Counted from the first letter of the stretch, positions 32,364 through 41,400 are shown. The stretch is DNA of 48,252 nt from Megasphaera sp. (GCA_022486585.1 JAKVKI010000016.1:1-48252), one strand, 5' to 3'. Numbers and translations are program-made. Notes: generated from the letters alone by a model not told the origin.

Positions 32364-33248
32364 TTAATTAGCGCGGACGAGGAGATACGACACGAGGTCA
32401 CGAAGAAACCAGGCCTTGTCCCCTAAAGGAGCTGTTGCTGCGATTGCAGCGCTGGCAGCTTCCCCGGCCATGCGTTTCGCTTCGTCCAACGAGAATATAG
32501 TTACGTACGTTGCTTTATGGTTCTTGGCATCACTGCCGACAGGCTTGCCTAATACGGCTTCATCTCCTGTAAAATCAAGAATATCATCTGTAATCTGGAA
32601 CGTCAGTCCCATTTGACGGGCATACGTCTCCAGCAGCGCTCGCTGTGTTGGTGCGGCATCTCCTAAAATAGCAGCCAAGTCAATGGCTCCCTGAAAAATG
32701 ATCCCCGTCTTCATGCGATGGAGCAATTTCAGGCCGTCTATACCGATTGCCTCATTACCTTCTGACAATAAATCGAACGCCTGCCCGCCTACCATGCCGG
32801 CCGGTCCGGCTGCCTTGGCAAAAACAGCGATGCATTGGGCGAGTTTAGCCGGATCCAAAGGCTGCCTGGCCATGAGTTCAAAGGCAAAGGTCAACAGACC
32901 GTCTCCGGCAAGAATAGCCATGCCCTCTCCGTAAACGACATGATTGGTCGGTTTGCCACGACGCAGCGCATCATCATCCATAGCCGGCAAGTCGTCATGG
33001 ATAAGCGAATACGAATGGATACATTCCAACGCACACGCCACATCCACATACGGTGCCGTATCCTTCCCTAAAGCCTCCAGCGTCGCCAGCATGAGGATAG
33101 GCCGAATACGTTTCCCCCCTGCCAGGAGACTGTAGTTCATAGCGTCATAGAGCTTGGTGAATTGGGGGACGTCGGTATGGAGCAATTCTCCCAATCGCTG
33201 GTCAATAAGAGCTTTCTTTTCTGTCACATACGTTTTAAAATCCATCAT
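32364..33248 (-). CDS. ispA: Polyprenyl (farnesyl/geranylgeranyl) diphosphate synthase
   Basis: Builds C15-C20 prenyl diphosphates from IPP and DMAPP for quinones and bactoprenol. 294 residues; LLAGGKRIRPIL, first Asp-rich motif DDLPAMDDD at 85-93, GQAFDLL, and second motif DDILDFTGDEAVLGKPVGSD. The usual short-chain IspA length. ATG 33248 overlaps the xseB stop, and a second ATG sits one codon upstream of the RBS context. In many relatives dxs follows it; here tlyA follows directly. Confidence 0.96.
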   Translation of the reverse strand: MMDFKTYVTEKKALIDQRLGELLHTDVPQFTKLYDAMNYSLLAGGKRIRPILMLATLEALGKDTAPYVDVACALECIHSYSLIHDDLPAMDDDALRRGKPTNHVVYGEGMAILAGDGLLTFAFELMARQPLDPAKLAQCIAVFAKAAGPAGMVGGQAFDLLSEGNEAIGIDGLKLLHRMKTGIIFQGAIDLAAILGDAAPTQRALLETYARQMGLTFQITDDILDFTGDEAVLGKPVGSDAKNHKATYVTIFSLDEAKRMAGEAASAAIAATAPLGDKAWFLRDLVSYLLVRAN

Positions 33249-33502
33249 AACAGGGTTCCCTCTTCAAGACCTTCTGCCTCATCGCTATCCGTACTGCGGC
33301 TCTGCACATCAGCCAACGCCTGGGCCCGCTGACGGGCATATTCCAATGCACTGTCGCAGGCCTGCGATAGTTTGATGGCCTTTTCAAACAAATCAAGGGA
33401 TTCCTTCAGCGTTAAATCAGGCTGTTCCAATGATTGGACTAATTCTTCTAGTTTTGCATAATTGCTTTCAAAATTTTTCAATTTATCTGTTGTTCTTGCC
33501 AT
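33245..33502 (-). CDS. xseB: Exodeoxyribonuclease VII small subunit
   Basis: An 85-residue XseB with the typical NYAKLEELVQSLEQPDLTLK and ESLDLFEKAIKLSQAC helices. It binds XseA in the multi-subunit single-strand exonuclease. It overlaps the xseA end by 20 bp and ispA by 4 bp. The acidic tail (DSDEAEGLEEG) is slightly long. Confidence 0.95.
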   Translation of the reverse strand: MARTTDKLKNFESNYAKLEELVQSLEQPDLTLKESLDLFEKAIKLSQACDSALEYARQRAQALADVQSRSTDSDEAEGLEEGTLL

Positions 33503-34709
33503 AGATTGTTACCTCTTTCACGTCTGTCGTAATTGCTCCTTCGACGAGTTGTATACACAACGGTTCTGCCGTAGTAACAGTATGGATATCCGATACGATA
33601 TGATTCCCCTGCATCAGCTGGCCATATCCCTTGCGTACCAGTGCTGCCGGATCCATAGCCTGCAACGATGCCTGCGTCTTAGATAGCATACCCGTCCTGG
33701 CGGCTAGCAGGAGTTCCATATTTTTACTGGCAGCCGTGACCAGCTGCGCCACTTGCTGCTGCTTCATAGCCAGGAATTCCTGATACCGCTGGGGCTGCAA
33801 TCGTGCAGCCATATGCGCAGTGGCTGTCTTTTTATCCTGGATCTGCCGTATTACAGCTGAATAGGCATCTTCAAGCATAGCTGCCAAATTCATTTCTATA
33901 TCCTGCACATCTGGAAACGCTAATTCTGCCGCATGAGTCGGCGTCGCTGCCCGTACGTCAGCAGCATAATCCGCCAAAGAGGTATCCGTTTCATGGCCAA
34001 TCGCCGTAATGACCGGTACCGTTGCATGATAGATGGCCTGTACGACCTCCGGACTATTGAAACACCACAAATCTTCCATAGAGCCGCCGCCACGAGCTAG
34101 GATCAGCACATCGAGAGACGTATCCCGCCCGGCCTTCTGCAGTGCCGCAGCGATCGGCGCCGCAGCACCTTCACCTTGTACGGGAATAGGAAATAAACGG
34201 ATTTCAATATACGGATTTCGTTCAGCTGCAATCTTATAAATATCATGGATAACAGCTCCTGTCCGAGACGTCAGGACACCTACGGTCCAGGGGAAACGAG
34301 GAAGGTCCTGTTTATGGTCAGAATCAAAATAGCCTTGCTGTTCCAAGCGGGCTTTCATGCGTTCATACTGTGCTTGCAGCGATCCCGTGCCCTGAGAAAA
34401 AAGACGCTCAATAATAAACGATACAGAGCCGCCCTTTTCATAAACATTGACAGCACCGATAACGACGACATGATCGCCTTCCTTTACGTGATCCATAGAA
34501 CGACCGGCCCGGCTGCGGAACAAAATAGCATGGATAGAGCACGTATCATCGCGGAGATTCATATAGTAATGTCCAGTTGAAGCCTTTTTAAGGCCGATAA
34601 TATTCCCTTCCATAGCGATGTTCTGCAGACGATAATCGCCTTGGAGATCGTCCTTGATACGCCGTACGACATCGGTTACAGACACATATTTTACTGATAC
34701 TGTTTCCAT
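33483..34709 (-). CDS. xseA: Exodeoxyribonuclease VII large subunit
   Basis: A 408-residue catalytic subunit. An N-terminal OB-fold (VSVTDVVRRIKDDLQGDYRL, STGHYYMNLRDD) is followed by the XseA core with FPWTVGVLTSRTGAVIHDI, ILARGGGSMEDLWCFN and PVITAIGHETDTSLADYAAD, then a long helical arm. ATG 34709 follows AAAGGGA by 8 nt; an upstream in-frame start has no such site. It begins 4 nt after the Kae1-like gene. Confidence 0.96.
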   Translation of the reverse strand: METVSVKYVSVTDVVRRIKDDLQGDYRLQNIAMEGNIIGLKKASTGHYYMNLRDDTCSIHAILFRSRAGRSMDHVKEGDHVVVIGAVNVYEKGGSVSFIIERLFSQGTGSLQAQYERMKARLEQQGYFDSDHKQDLPRFPWTVGVLTSRTGAVIHDIYKIAAERNPYIEIRLFPIPVQGEGAAAPIAAALQKAGRDTSLDVLILARGGGSMEDLWCFNSPEVVQAIYHATVPVITAIGHETDTSLADYAADVRAATPTHAAELAFPDVQDIEMNLAAMLEDAYSAVIRQIQDKKTATAHMAARLQPQRYQEFLAMKQQQVAQLVTAASKNMELLLAARTGMLSKTQASLQAMDPAALVRKGYGQLMQGNHIVSDIHTVTTAEPLCIQLVEGAITTDVKEVTIYGKNNR

Positions 34710-34713
34710 CGAG

Positions 34714-35661
34714 TCAGTCCCTTTCTTGCCACGCCGCCCAAAAAGCTGCACCAGAAGCATTATCAGCGCTGTATCCAGGAGCCGCTAAATAAAGCTGTAC
34801 CTTATGCTGCTGACAATACCCTTCCATTTGCTGCCGCAAATAGCCATTGGACATGACACCGCCAGCAGCGGTCAAACGGCTCATGCCGGCAGCAAGCCCT
34901 GTATCCAGGAGTTTTTCTACGCCGCGCCAAACCGTCGCCAAGGTCCATTGGCAGATTTCCCCTGTCGGTGTACCGCCATGGGAAATACAGCGCTGTGCCT
35001 TCGATTCCCAGCCAGAAAAACTGATTTTACCTTCATGACAAACTACGGCACTGCCTTTGACACTACCCGGCCACTGTGCCGCAGCCCGATCCACATATAT
35101 ACCTGCCGGGAAGGGCAGATGCAGCGATACGCCGACGCGGTCGATAAACTGACCGGCACTGATATCGCCAGAACCGCCAAGGCAGGTAATAGCAAGACCC
35201 TGTGCGTCTGGAACAGCATACAATAAATCCGTTGTACCGCCAGACAAATGAAGGCCATAGAACGGTTCCGTCCCTACAGCTCCCACCGTCCGCAGCACAG
35301 CCAGCAAGTGGTTCTCTTGATGACTAATACGATATAGCGGCACATCCAGCAACGCTGCTATCGTACGAGCACAGCCCAGGCCTGCCAGGAAGGCTGGCAT
35401 ATACGAATCCTGGCGCCGCCGCGGCTGATCTGTCACTGCAACGGCACAAATAGTATAGCCCTTCCATTCCCTGCGGATCTCCTCGAATAACTTCGGCAAG
35501 TTCCGTGTATGCTGATAGACCATATTCGACTGGGACAGTCCCCGTTTTCCCTCGGGAACAGTAAGGATGATGCGCCGTTCTGCTACGATGCGATAGGCTG
35601 CATCGACGACACAGACCGAGGTAGTATAACAGCTCGTATCGATGCCTATATACGCCTTCAT
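34714..35661 (-). CDS. TsaD/Kae1-like ASKHA protein (divergent paralogue)
   Basis: A 315-residue Kae1/TsaD/Qri7-superfamily protein. TsaD normally makes the t6A tRNA modification with TsaB/TsaE. The opening YIGIDTSCYTTSV and the metal-binding HQENHLL (His114, His118) are kept, followed by GLHLSGGTTDLLY, DRVGVSLHLPFPAG and TAAGGVMSNGYLR. It differs from normal TsaD in many loop regions and stands beside nusB and xseA, where Firmicutes usually have other genes (folD or related). It is likely a second Kae1-like protein; a separate tsaD would lie elsewhere. The function is not known. Start overlaps the nusB stop by 1 bp. Confidence 0.85.
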   Translation of the reverse strand: MKAYIGIDTSCYTTSVCVVDAAYRIVAERRIILTVPEGKRGLSQSNMVYQHTRNLPKLFEEIRREWKGYTICAVAVTDQPRRRQDSYMPAFLAGLGCARTIAALLDVPLYRISHQENHLLAVLRTVGAVGTEPFYGLHLSGGTTDLLYAVPDAQGLAITCLGGSGDISAGQFIDRVGVSLHLPFPAGIYVDRAAAQWPGSVKGSAVVCHEGKISFSGWESKAQRCISHGGTPTGEICQWTLATVWRGVEKLLDTGLAAGMSRLTAAGGVMSNGYLRQQMEGYCQQHKVQLYLAAPGYSADNASGAAFWAAWQERD

Positions 35662-36107
35662 CAGGGCTGTGCCTTCACATAGGCGCCTAAGATTCCGTTG
35701 ACAAAACGAGCTGCCTTCTGACCGCTGAATTCCTTCGCCAAAATAATGGCTTCGTTGAGGACGATGGATGACGCCATCGGTTCTTTAGGGTACATCAATT
35801 CACATAAGGCCAGACGCAGAATATTCCGGTCCGTATGATTCATATTATCTACATTCCAATCTTTGGCATAGGTCTGGATCACTGTATCCAGCTCTGCCTT
35901 ATGGTCACTGACCGTATCGAGGAGATACTGGCAGTATGCCTGTTCGTCCTGATCCGTGATTTCATCTGTATCTGCTGTCAGATCCTCTGCTGTCAAACTA
36001 TCCTGCTCGAGAATTTCCGTTTCCTTGTATTGTATATCATTTTCCTTGTGAAATTCACGAGAATATAAAAGTTCTAACGCCTGTTGGCGTGATTTATGTC
36101 TGCTCAC
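35661..36107 (-). CDS. nusB: Transcription antitermination factor NusB
   Basis: A 148-residue all-helical NusB, which binds boxA RNA with NusE (S10) during rRNA transcription. Family motifs are the Arg-rich start SRHKSRQQALELLYSREF, NHTDRNILRLALCELMYP and VVLNEAIILAKEFSGQKAAR FVNGIL (split here). It follows the Asp23 pair by 2 nt. Confidence 0.96.
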   Translation of the reverse strand: MSRHKSRQQALELLYSREFHKENDIQYKETEILEQDSLTAEDLTADTDEITDQDEQAYCQYLLDTVSDHKAELDTVIQTYAKDWNVDNMNHTDRNILRLALCELMYPKEPMASSIVLNEAIILAKEFSGQKAARFVNGILGAYVKAQP

Positions 36108-36109
36108 AA

Positions 36110-36442
36110 CTAACCTCCTGTACTGTCCCGGCCAGGTCTCTCCATGGACAAATCTTCAATTGTAACGTGGACGGCCAGCTTCTGCGGTGTCGTCATGACA
36201 CTGATACCCTGGGCTACATTCTGCTGAACTGCCAGTGCCAGGGTCCGCAAATTTGTACCATACCAGGCACGGATATGGACTTCCACACATAGATCCCCGT
36301 CTGTATTTTTAACGAAAATCCCTTTGCCCTTCGGTCCGGCTACCCCTTTTGTTCCCAATGCCGCCGTCGACGCAATATGAGCTAGTACAGACTCACTAAT
36401 GACATATTCAAAGGCTTCGTCTTGTCCTATATCTTCTGCCAT
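36110..36442 (-). CDS. Asp23/Gls24-family protein
   Basis: A 110-residue Asp23/Gls24 domain protein with YVISESVLAHIASTAALGTK, GVAGPKG and AVHVTIEDLSMERPG-like endings. Family members are envelope-stress or membrane-associated proteins. It is the second of two relatives in tandem and leads directly into nusB. Confidence 0.9.
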   Translation of the reverse strand: MAEDIGQDEAFEYVISESVLAHIASTAALGTKGVAGPKGKGIFVKNTDGDLCVEVHIRAWYGTNLRTLALAVQQNVAQGISVMTTPQKLAVHVTIEDLSMERPGRDSTGG

Positions 36443-36444
36443 GC

Positions 36445-36816
36445 TTACGCCTCCGCTCCGTTCTTGGGAAATTCAATATTCTGGATCACAACATGGACTG
36501 CCGTCACATGGCAGCCGGTCATGTCCTCTACAGCATCTTTGACCGATTTTTGCACTTTCAAGGCCAAATCAGGGATTCGGCAGCCGTACCGTACGACGAG
36601 GCGCACTGTAATCTCTGCTGTATCCTCACCCTCTATGACCGTATCTGCCCCCTGATCCAAGGCTGCCCTGCCAATTTTAGCCGCTGCTACTTCCTTCAAG
36701 CTGGCCCCGAGAGACACGACGGACGGTATTGCCGCCGCTGTGACAGCGGCAATAATAGAAATAGCCCGTTGCGAAATATGTATACTTCCTAATGCATTGC
36801 ATTCTGTCGTTTCCAT
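36445..36816 (-). CDS. Asp23/Gls24-family protein
   Basis: A 123-residue Asp23/Gls24 relative (GSIHISQRAISIIAAVTAA, EITVRLVVRYGCRIPDLALK, VTAVHVVIQNIEF). METT at 36816 is chosen, with GGTG 6 nt upstream; an ATG 6 bp earlier would have no spacing to the ribosome site. The two Asp23 genes differ clearly in sequence. It comes just after a strong terminator-like hairpin. Confidence 0.88.
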   Translation of the reverse strand: METTECNALGSIHISQRAISIIAAVTAAAIPSVVSLGASLKEVAAAKIGRAALDQGADTVIEGEDTAEITVRLVVRYGCRIPDLALKVQKSVKDAVEDMTGCHVTAVHVVIQNIEFPKNGAEA

Positions 36817-36837
36817 ATACATCACCATTGATAAAAT

Positions 36838-36872
36838 CCACAAAAAGCGATGAGAAACTCATCGCTTTTGAA
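36838..36872 (-). terminator. Terminator-like hairpin between efp and the Asp23 genes
   Basis: Perfect 12-bp stem AAAAGCGATGAG/CTCATCGCTTTT with a 3-nt loop, then TTTTTG on the minus strand. It lies just after efp but only about 22 nt before the Asp23 start, so downstream expression must come from read-through or a hidden promoter. Confidence 0.85.
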
Positions 36873-36886
36873 GTCCTTGCTATGTA

Positions 36887-37444
36887 TTATGCTCTACCAG
36901 TATATTCACCTGTTCGTGTATCGATAGTGAGCACTTCACCTTCGTTAATGAACAACGGTACTTTAACGACATAGCCTGTTTCCAATGTAGCCGGTTTGCT
37001 GCCGCCTGTAGCTGTATCGCCACGGATCCCCGGGTCTGTTTCGATGACCTTCAGATTGACGGTTGCCGGCAGATCGATGCCGATAACTTTGCCTTTGAAC
37101 AACATGACGGATACATTCATTTCTTCTTTGAGGAAATGGATCGTATCGCCTAAGCTGGCTTTGTTCAATTCGATCTGTTCATACGTTTCTGTATCCATGA
37201 AACAGTACATGCCTTCGTTTTCATACAAGTACTGCATCTGGCGACGGTCAACATGACCTTCCTGTACTTTTTCACCGGCGTTCCATGTACGTTCTACAAC
37301 AGCGCTGGTTTCCAAATTTTTGATCTTAGCACGGACAAAAGCTGCGCCTTTGCCTGGTTTGACATGTTGGAATTCAACGACCTGCCAGACCTGGCCATCG
37401 ATTTCGATGGTTACACCTGGTCTGAAATCATTACTTGTAATCAT
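36887..37444 (-). CDS. efp: Elongation factor P
   Basis: A 185-residue EF-P, which rescues ribosomes stalled at polyproline. It begins [20 protein letters not shown]; the loop PGKGAAF has the conserved Lys at about 32 (often modified in other bacteria), and the C-domain ends [19 protein letters not shown] is about 6 nt before ATG 37444. Preceded by the M24 peptidase with 12 nt gap. Confidence 0.97.
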   Translation of the reverse strand: MITSNDFRPGVTIEIDGQVWQVVEFQHVKPGKGAAFVRAKIKNLETSAVVERTWNAGEKVQEGHVDRRQMQYLYENEGMYCFMDTETYEQIELNKASLGDTIHFLKEEMNVSVMLFKGKVIGIDLPATVNLKVIETDPGIRGDTATGGSKPATLETGYVVKVPLFINEGEVLTIDTRTGEYTGRA

Positions 37445-37456
37445 GTTTTACTCCTC

Positions 37457-38524
37457 CTATACCAATTCCATTAATTCTTTGGGTGTCTTGGTTAAAATTT
37501 CACAGCCATCAGCTGTTACGGCAACAGAATCCTCGATGCGGACACCGAATTTGCCTTCTATGTACAGTCCCGGTTCTACCGTGACTATCATATTCTCTTC
37601 TAATACGCCTTGTGAACGCGGCGACAATACGGGCTGTTCATGGATTTCCAGCCCTGTCCCATGTCCTAATGCATGCGTGAAATACTGACTCACATGCCGT
37701 TCGGCAAAGTAATTGCGGACGATAAAATCACCATCACGGCGCGATAATCCCGCCTTGACAGAGGCTACACCCAGCTGCTGTGCAGCGAGGATCAGCTGAT
37801 AGAAATCCTTTTGCTCCTGCGATGCATGACCGGCAACGACAGTCCGGGTCATATCGGAATGATACCCTTCCCACACGGCCCCAAAATCAAAGGTAACGAA
37901 ATCGCCGTCTTGGATGACCTTAGAGCTTGCTGTGCCATGAGGCATAGCCGAACGTTTCCCGGAAGCAACGATCGTCGTGAACGACTTTTCTTCCGAGCCG
38001 CCAAGCAGCATATTGCTTTCCAGCCGTGCAGCCAGTTCTTTTTCAGTCACACCAGGATGGATATACGGCAGCAAATCAGCAAATGCTTTATCAGCAATAC
38101 TGCTGGCTTTGCGCGTTGCTGTCAGTTCATATGGTTCTTTAACAGCACGCAGCTGTGCCAAATCTTCGCCTTGAAAATAACATTCCGAGTCCTTTTCTAT
38201 GTGTTCATACATATAGTGCGTCAAAAAGTTCTCTTCATATACAGCCACCTGTACGCCCATTTGGTCTAAGGTCTGCCTGATCGACTGGGACAGCTGTCCT
38301 GCATGATTTCTTACATCGTACCATGAACCGGACTGTCCTTTGGCCTGTTCCGTATAGCGTGAATCAGTCCACAATACAGCGCCTTCCAGGGACAAGACTA
38401 ACGCCCCTTCACCACCTGTAAAGGCACTGAAATAGCGGAGATTTTCCGGCTGCATGATGACAACCCCGTCAGCTTGGCATTCCTGTAAAAACTGCCGCAG
38501 GCGGGCTATTCGTTTTTCTATCAT
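37457..38524 (-). CDS. M24-family aminopeptidase (Xaa-Pro type)
   Basis: A 355-residue pita-bread metallopeptidase. An N-terminal creatinase-like domain (RLRQFLQECQADGVVIMQPE, FSAFTGGEGALVL) is followed by the catalytic domain with the two-metal ligands Asp in DFVTFDFGAVWEGYHSDMTRT, His in THALGHGTGLEIHE, and Glu in TVEPGLYIEGKFGVRIEDS. It cleaves an N-terminal residue before proline. It is of the shorter, soluble class next to efp in many Firmicutes. Confidence 0.94.
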   Translation of the reverse strand: MIEKRIARLRQFLQECQADGVVIMQPENLRYFSAFTGGEGALVLSLEGAVLWTDSRYTEQAKGQSGSWYDVRNHAGQLSQSIRQTLDQMGVQVAVYEENFLTHYMYEHIEKDSECYFQGEDLAQLRAVKEPYELTATRKASSIADKAFADLLPYIHPGVTEKELAARLESNMLLGGSEEKSFTTIVASGKRSAMPHGTASSKVIQDGDFVTFDFGAVWEGYHSDMTRTVVAGHASQEQKDFYQLILAAQQLGVASVKAGLSRRDGDFIVRNYFAERHVSQYFTHALGHGTGLEIHEQPVLSPRSQGVLEENMIVTVEPGLYIEGKFGVRIEDSVAVTADGCEILTKTPKELMELV

Positions 38525-38589
38525 ATTATCACCTATATTTATTCAATTATATTTTATAATACCATATAATAAGCCGTTTGAACAGTTTT

Positions 38590-39297
38590 TTATGTAGAAA
38601 ATGGCAAATCGCGCTCCTGCTCCGTCAAGGAACGAAACGTACCTGGCTCCAATGCCGCATCTAATACGAGCGCTCCAATAGAGCGACGATGCAATGCCGT
38701 CACAGTCAGTCCCACAGCAGCACACATTCGTTTCACCTGATGGAATTTCCCCTCTTGGACGACGATGTCCAGCTGCTGCGGCGCTGTGATGACCGCCCGG
38801 GCAGGCAGGCATTCCAGGCCGTCGTCCAGTACGATGCCACAGCGAAACTGTTCTTCTATATCAGCAGGGATCACGCCGTCAACAACAGCTTCATAGACCT
38901 TATCGATATGTTTCTTCGGTGACGTAATACGATGCGCCCATGAACCGTCATTGGTCAGGAGCAATAACCCTGTCGTATCTTTATCCAGACGCCCTACTGG
39001 AAACATGCCGGCACCACTATATTGCCTGGGCAGCAAGTCCAGCACAGTCTGAGAAAAACGATCTGTCGTCGCCGACAATACGCCTGCCGGTTTGTTCATC
39101 ATCATATAATAATGAGCTGCATAGCATACGACGTCATTGCCAACGGCGATCTGTTGTCTGTCCGGATCCACTTGAACAGCACTGTCCCGGATGACCGTAC
39201 CATCTACGGTCACCGTACCGCCCTTGCATAACTCTTTGATCTGCTTGCGGCTGCCCCAGCCCGTATGGCCGAGGAGCTTATCAAGACGCATGGTCAT
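38590..39297 (-). CDS. RsuA/RluB-family pseudouridine synthase
   Basis: A 235-residue enzyme: N-terminal S4 domain (MTMRLDKLLGHTGWGSRKQI), then the synthase core with MMNKPAGVLSATTD and the catalytic Asp105 in GRLDKDTTGLLLLTNDG, ending ALHRRSIGALVL. It isomerises a uridine of small-subunit rRNA (RsuA type). It starts 13 nt after the phosphatase gene. Confidence 0.95.
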   Translation of the reverse strand: MTMRLDKLLGHTGWGSRKQIKELCKGGTVTVDGTVIRDSAVQVDPDRQQIAVGNDVVCYAAHYYMMMNKPAGVLSATTDRFSQTVLDLLPRQYSGAGMFPVGRLDKDTTGLLLLTNDGSWAHRITSPKKHIDKVYEAVVDGVIPADIEEQFRCGIVLDDGLECLPARAVITAPQQLDIVVQEGKFHQVKRMCAAVGLTVTALHRRSIGALVLDAALEPGTFRSLTEQERDLPFST

Positions 39298-39310
39298 AGC
39301 TGGCCCTCCG

Positions 39311-39964
39311 TTACAACGTCGGCATATTGCCCCATTGGGACTGATAGCCTGTCGTTCCTTCTAAATGCTGTGTACAATTCATGATGGTCATGACATTCTT
39401 ATCACCATAATATTCAATGACGTCAAATGCCGTATTATACTGGGCAAAACACCAAATACGACTCATATCGAGACCTAGTAATCCGAATAGCAGACACCGG
39501 ATAGACGCGCCATGCGATACGATGAGGACCGTATCACCATCAGTATGGCCAGCCAGCAATTCTTTCGTCTTCGGCGTGATCCGTTGTTCCACTTCACGGA
39601 ACGATTCACCGCCATGGGCCCGTACGGTACCATTGGAATCATAAAAAGCTTCGATCTCTCCCGGCCAGCGTTTGGTGATTTCAGGATACGTATGACCTTC
39701 CCATACGCCGAAATCGATTTCCTGCAATTCTGCATGCGTTTCCACAGCAGCACCATGCGGCGCAGCTATGATTTCTGCTGTCTTGCGGGCCCGCTGCAAC
39801 GGACTGCTGTATATACCGTCAAAATGGACATCTTTCCAAAAGCGGCTTAAACACTGCGCCTGTTCTATACCATGTTCATTGAGCGGCACATCAGTCGAAC
39901 CTTGATACCATTGCTGCACATTACCGACCGTTTCACCGTGGCGAACCAGATAAAGCTTTATCAT
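39311..39964 (-). CDS. cobC: Histidine phosphatase, probable alpha-ribazole phosphatase
   Basis: A 217-residue phosphoglycerate-mutase-superfamily protein with the catalytic RHG at 8-10 (LVRHGETVGN), SSPLQRARKTAEI, GVWEG and IVSHGASIRCLL. Placement directly after cobS and cobU suggests CobC, which removes the phosphate from adenosylcobalamin-5'-phosphate or alpha-ribazole-5'-phosphate in the last step of B12 nucleotide-loop assembly. A broad-specificity phosphatase cannot be excluded. A 94-nt gap separates it from cobS. Confidence 0.88.
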   Translation of the reverse strand: MIKLYLVRHGETVGNVQQWYQGSTDVPLNEHGIEQAQCLSRFWKDVHFDGIYSSPLQRARKTAEIIAAPHGAAVETHAELQEIDFGVWEGHTYPEITKRWPGEIEAFYDSNGTVRAHGGESFREVEQRITPKTKELLAGHTDGDTVLIVSHGASIRCLLFGLLGLDMSRIWCFAQYNTAFDVIEYYGDKNVMTIMNCTQHLEGTTGYQSQWGNMPTL

Positions 39965-40058
39965 GAATCGTATCCCCCTTATACTCTAGTACGATAATTA
40001 TCATTGCAAAAGTATATTATACCGTATTTCCGTCCATCTGTGTAGTCACTTTGCCAGG

Positions 40059-40802
40059 TCAGCAAAAGAGATGGCCCAGTATGGCCGCTACTGCCAGCAT
40101 GATCAATTCGTTCCCTTCGCAAACCGCACCATACGTATCGCCAGTGACGCCACCGAGGACTGTCTCCATATAACGATTCGCCGCCAGTGATACAACCATA
40201 GCACTGCCGAGTATCGTCAGATACAGAAACCCGCCGTACAGGGCCGGCAGCAAGGCCAGTACGAAGCCGATTGCCATCGTATGTGACGGTGCGTACTCCC
40301 GGAAGATCTTGCCCAAACCCTGACTGCGGCCATAGGGAAATTCAAAGATGCTAATAAGCGTGCCGAACCGCACAGCTGCAGGAATACCGATAAGGGCCAG
40401 CGGCACGAACGATGCCGGTATATTAGCAAGGAAACAGATTTTCAGCAGGGCCAGCCAAAAATAGGCAATGACGCCATTAGAACCGACACGACTGTCCTTC
40501 ATGATCTCCAGCATCCGCTCACGGCTGCGGCCGGAGAAGATCCCATCAGCCGTATCCATGAACCCATCGGCATGGAGACCGCCAGTAATGAAGAACCAGG
40601 CAGCAATGACCACGGCTGCCAAATAGAATCCCGTCAGGATATAGGAACACAAGACATATACTGCCGTCAGGACCAGGCCAATGACTACGCCCACTAACGG
40701 ATAGTACATGACAGACCGTCCAAAATCCTCTGAAGTCCACACGGTCTGCTTAGCCAGCTGTATCCGCGACATGAATTGCAAGGCTATAAGAAATGATTTC
40801 AT
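40059..40802 (-). CDS. cobS: Adenosylcobinamide-GDP ribazoletransferase
   Basis: A 247-residue membrane enzyme that joins AdoCbi-GDP to alpha-ribazole(-5'-phosphate) in B12 assembly. Seven or so hydrophobic segments, with the signature FITGGLHADGFMDTADGIFSG and RVGSNGVIAYF. Start overlaps the cobU stop by 4 bp. Confidence 0.95.
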   Translation of the reverse strand: MKSFLIALQFMSRIQLAKQTVWTSEDFGRSVMYYPLVGVVIGLVLTAVYVLCSYILTGFYLAAVVIAAWFFITGGLHADGFMDTADGIFSGRSRERMLEIMKDSRVGSNGVIAYFWLALLKICFLANIPASFVPLALIGIPAAVRFGTLISIFEFPYGRSQGLGKIFREYAPSHTMAIGFVLALLPALYGGFLYLTILGSAMVVSLAANRYMETVLGGVTGDTYGAVCEGNELIMLAVAAILGHLFC

Positions 40803-41380
40803 GCTTCGTCTCCCGGCACAGGCAGCTTCACCATCTGGCTCTTGATTTCCATAGTAATGCCGCTCACAGTCAAATATACCTGTTGCGACCGTTTGGCAGC
40901 TAACTGATTGATGCGGCCGATCAAATCACGATAGACACGGCTCACACGGCCCATGGGCACAATACCGCAGCCCAGCTCATTGGTGACCAGCACCAGCGTC
41001 TTGCCTTGCTGCCTTGCCGTTTTATCCAAAATAGCAGTCATTTCAGCCAGCGCTCCTTCGATTATAGTCCCATCCGCTTCCCGTTCATGGGCAAACAGAT
41101 AATTAGAAAAATAAAGAGTCAGGCAATCTAACAAAACGACGTCTGTTTGCTGCCAAATACGATTGACTGTATCCGATAAGCCCCACGGCACTTCAAAGGT
41201 CTGCCAGTCTGCCGGCCGACGCCGCCGATGTGCCGCTATGCGGGCCGCCATTTCCTCGTCCTGCACCTGTGCTGTTGCAATATAGCCATGCCGTCCAGGA
41301 CAGGCCGCACAGTATTGTTCAGCAAAAACACTTTTGCCGCTGCGGGCGCCGCCTGTTACCAGTATGATTTTTGAATCCAT
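40799..41380 (-). CDS. cobU: Adenosylcobinamide kinase/guanylyltransferase
   Basis: A 193-residue bifunctional CobU/CobP. The P-loop GGARSGKSVFAE is at 10-17, HRRRRPADWQTFEVPWGL carries the histidine that takes GMP, and VLLDCLTLYFSN and NELGCGIVPMG complete the family set. It heads cobU-cobS-cobC, a salvage set converting cobinamide to cobalamin. GGAGGTGG lies upstream of ATG 41380. Confidence 0.96.
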   Translation of the reverse strand: MDSKIILVTGGARSGKSVFAEQYCAACPGRHGYIATAQVQDEEMAARIAAHRRRRPADWQTFEVPWGLSDTVNRIWQQTDVVLLDCLTLYFSNYLFAHEREADGTIIEGALAEMTAILDKTARQQGKTLVLVTNELGCGIVPMGRVSRVYRDLIGRINQLAAKRSQQVYLTVSGITMEIKSQMVKLPVPGDEA

Positions 41381-41400
41381 CGTACCACCTCCATTTCTTT

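Noticed and set aside
38543-38812. 89-codon minus-strand ORF overlapping the pseudouridine synthase gene
   Set aside because: It lies inside the synthase gene in another frame and has no ribosome site of its own; a shadow frame.
39985-40010. Possible Fur box between cobS and cobC
   Set aside because: Only a 10-bp GATAATTATC palindrome is present; the flanks do not fit the Fur 7-1-7 pattern.
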